NCBI GenBank assembly: GCA_021199825.1
Contig: JAJQHI010000028.1
Location: 1-6,629 of the forward strand
Reading direction: 5' to 3'
DNA: 6,629 bases
Source of the DNA: Bacillota bacterium
Lineage (GTDB): Bacteria; Bacillota; Clostridia; Oscillospirales; CAG-272
Positions within the stretch are counted from its first letter, which is position 1. Each line of letters opens with the position of its first letter. Both the position numbers and the translations under genes were made by a program. Of this stretch, positions 5,376 through 6,629 are shown in pieces. The notes beneath the pieces were generated by a model that saw only the letters and a list, made by a program, of their open reading frames with translations, was not told the DNA's origin and searched no databases.

Positions 5376-6458
5376 ATGTCAAGAGTATTCAATTTTTCAG
5401 CAGGACCATCAATGCTTCCCCTTCCCGTACTTGAGAGGGCGGCAGCCGAAATGACCGACTACCCCGGATGCGGTCAGTCTGTCGCGGAGATGAGCCATCG
5501 CTCTCCCATTTACGATAAGATAATCAAGGGTGCTGAGGCGTCCCTTCGCCACGTAATGAACATCCCCGACGGATACCGCGTGCTTTTCATGCAGGGCGGC
5601 GCGTCGCTTCAGTTTTCTGCGGTCCCGCTTAATCTGCTCGGCGAGAGCAAAAAAGCGGACTACATAATTTCAGGACAGTTTTCAAATAAGGCTTACAAGG
5701 AAGCACAGAAGTTCGCGGATGCTGCGGCTATTGCCTCCTCAGAGGATGAAAACTTCACATATGTGCCGACGGTGACAGCTGACAGCCTTCGTCCCGACAC
5801 ATCATATCTGCACATATGCTACAACAACACGATATACGGCACAAGATATAACTATATACCCGATACCGGGAACGTCCCGATTGTAGCCGATATGTCATCG
5901 TATATTCTCTCCGAGCCTACGGACGTGTCAAGGTTCGGCGTTATCTACGCAGGAGCACAGAAAAACATGGCGCCGGCAGGCGTAACCGTTGTCATCATAC
6001 GCGATGACCTTATCGGTCACGAATCAAAGGAAACGCCCGCAATGCTTTCTTATAAGCTCATGGCTGAAAACGACTCAATGTACAACACCCCGCCCTGCTA
6101 TTCAATTTATATGCTGGGGCTTGTGCTTGACTGGGTTGAGGAAACGGGCGGACTTACCGCCATGAAGGCGCGAAACGAGAAAAAAGCCGCAATCCTTTAC
6201 GATTACCTTGACAGTCAGGACTTTTACAAGGCACCCGTCAAAAAGGAGTTCCGCTCAATGATGAACGTTACCTTTGTCACGGGAAACAAGGACCTTGACG
6301 CTAAGTTCGCAAAGGAAGCGGAGGGCTATGACTTATTCAATCTCAAGGGACACCGTTCAGTCGGCGGAATGAGAGCGTCAATTTATAACGCCATGCCTGA
6401 GGAGGGCGTTGTCAGGCTCGTTGAATTTATGAAGCGCTTCGCGGAAGAAAACGCTTAA
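5376..6458 (+). CDS. serC: Phosphoserine aminotransferase
   Basis: A 360-residue cytoplasmic PLP enzyme of aminotransferase class V, full length. It converts 3-phosphohydroxypyruvate plus glutamate to O-phosphoserine plus 2-oxoglutarate, the second step of serine synthesis; the enzyme often also acts in pyridoxal phosphate synthesis. Visible signatures: NFSAGPSMLP at the N-terminus, His41-Arg42 in EMSHRSP (phosphate/substrate binding), MQGGASLQF at 72-80, Asp172 in ADMSS (pairs with the PLP ring nitrogen), Lys196 in AGAQKN (Schiff base), TPPCYSIY, and the C-terminal GHRSVGGMRASIYNAMP with His326, Arg327 and Arg333. GAGGTG lies 5 nt before the ATG. It is the first gene of an operon with serA, 19 nt downstream, under a consensus promoter. 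Nothing unusual is seen. Confidence 0.98.
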   Translation: MSRVFNFSAGPSMLPLPVLERAAAEMTDYPGCGQSVAEMSHRSPIYDKIIKGAEASLRHVMNIPDGYRVLFMQGGASLQFSAVPLNLLGESKKADYIISGQFSNKAYKEAQKFADAAAIASSEDENFTYVPTVTADSLRPDTSYLHICYNNTIYGTRYNYIPDTGNVPIVADMSSYILSEPTDVSRFGVIYAGAQKNMAPAGVTVVIIRDDLIGHESKETPAMLSYKLMAENDSMYNTPPCYSIYMLGLVLDWVEETGGLTAMKARNEKKAAILYDYLDSQDFYKAPVKKEFRSMMNVTFVTGNKDLDAKFAKEAEGYDLFNLKGHRSVGGMRASIYNAMPEEGVVRLVEFMKRFAEENA

Positions 6459-6477
6459 AACGGAGGGAATGCACGAA

Positions 6478-6629
6478 ATGAAGAAGATAAAGCTTTTAAA
6501 TAAGATATCCGAGGCAGGTGTTGAAATATTTGATACGAGCAAATATGAGGTATCGGCTGACGTACCGGAGCCCGACGCCATAATGGTACGATCCGCTTCA
6601 ATGCATCAAATCGACCTGCCCGAAAATCT
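6478..6629 (+). CDS. serA: D-3-phosphoglycerate dehydrogenase, N-terminal fragment (cut by window edge)
   Basis: Fifty codons of an open frame run off the right edge. The protein begins MKKIKLLNKISEAGVEIFDT and continues with PDAIMVRSASMHQIDLPEN, a close match to the N-terminal substrate-domain strand of Clostridia-type phosphoglycerate dehydrogenases. It oxidises 3-phosphoglycerate to 3-phosphohydroxypyruvate with NAD+, supplying the substrate of SerC just upstream. The catalytic and nucleotide-binding parts are outside the window, so whether it carries a C-terminal ACT domain is unknown. GGAGGG (6462-6467) lies 10 nt before ATG 6478; an in-frame ATG at 6469 is only 1 nt from that site and is unlikely to be used. 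It is co-transcribed with serC. Confidence 0.92.
   Translation, partial: MKKIKLLNKISEAGVEIFDTSKYEVSADVPEPDAIMVRSASMHQIDLPEN

Overview
The window looks like chromosomal DNA from a Gram-positive anaerobe of the class Clostridia (Oscillospirales or Christensenellales-like). The basis is GGAGG-type ribosome binding sites, near-consensus sigma-A promoters (TTGACA/T, 16-17 bp spacer, TATAAT), U-rich intrinsic terminators and best recall of protein resemblance. Genus cannot be read from the sequence. I see no transposase, phage gene, CRISPR array, tRNA or rRNA.

Layout: (1) 3-281, minus strand, the 5' part of an unrecognised gene running off the left edge, with its own promoter. (2) 282-592, an intergenic region with a minus promoter, a plus promoter and two strong adjacent hairpins bracketed by a repeated -10 region. 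(3) 593-1336, plus, an SDR/FabG-family reductase resembling EF-P 5-aminopentanone reductase. It converges on pepC across a shared 16-bp terminator. (4) 1377-2720, minus, aminopeptidase C (PepC) with its own promoter. (5) 2870-3187, minus, a 105-residue three-helix membrane protein with its own promoter and terminator. (6) 3472-4833, plus, a MATE efflux transporter behind a structured leader RNA. (7) 5012-5233, plus, a small DUF378-type membrane protein. (8) 5376-6458, plus, serC, followed after 19 nt by the start of serA (6478 onward, cut by the right edge).

Functionally this is mostly single-gene transcription units. The one clear pathway unit is serC-serA, two of the three steps of serine biosynthesis from 3-phosphoglycerate, driven by a consensus promoter at 5320-5348. 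PepC is a cytoplasmic peptidase. The SDR may act in EF-P modification or as a general ketoacyl-type reductase. The MATE pump is the gene most likely to be controlled by an RNA element.

I did not find a clearly new multi-gene system. The most interesting signals are non-coding: the folded MATE leader with a possible anti-Shine-Dalgarno switch, the twin-hairpin element that appears to have duplicated a -10 box upstream of the SDR gene, the G7 tract inside the promoter spacer of the small membrane protein, and an iterated GTGACGCG cluster upstream of the DUF378 gene.
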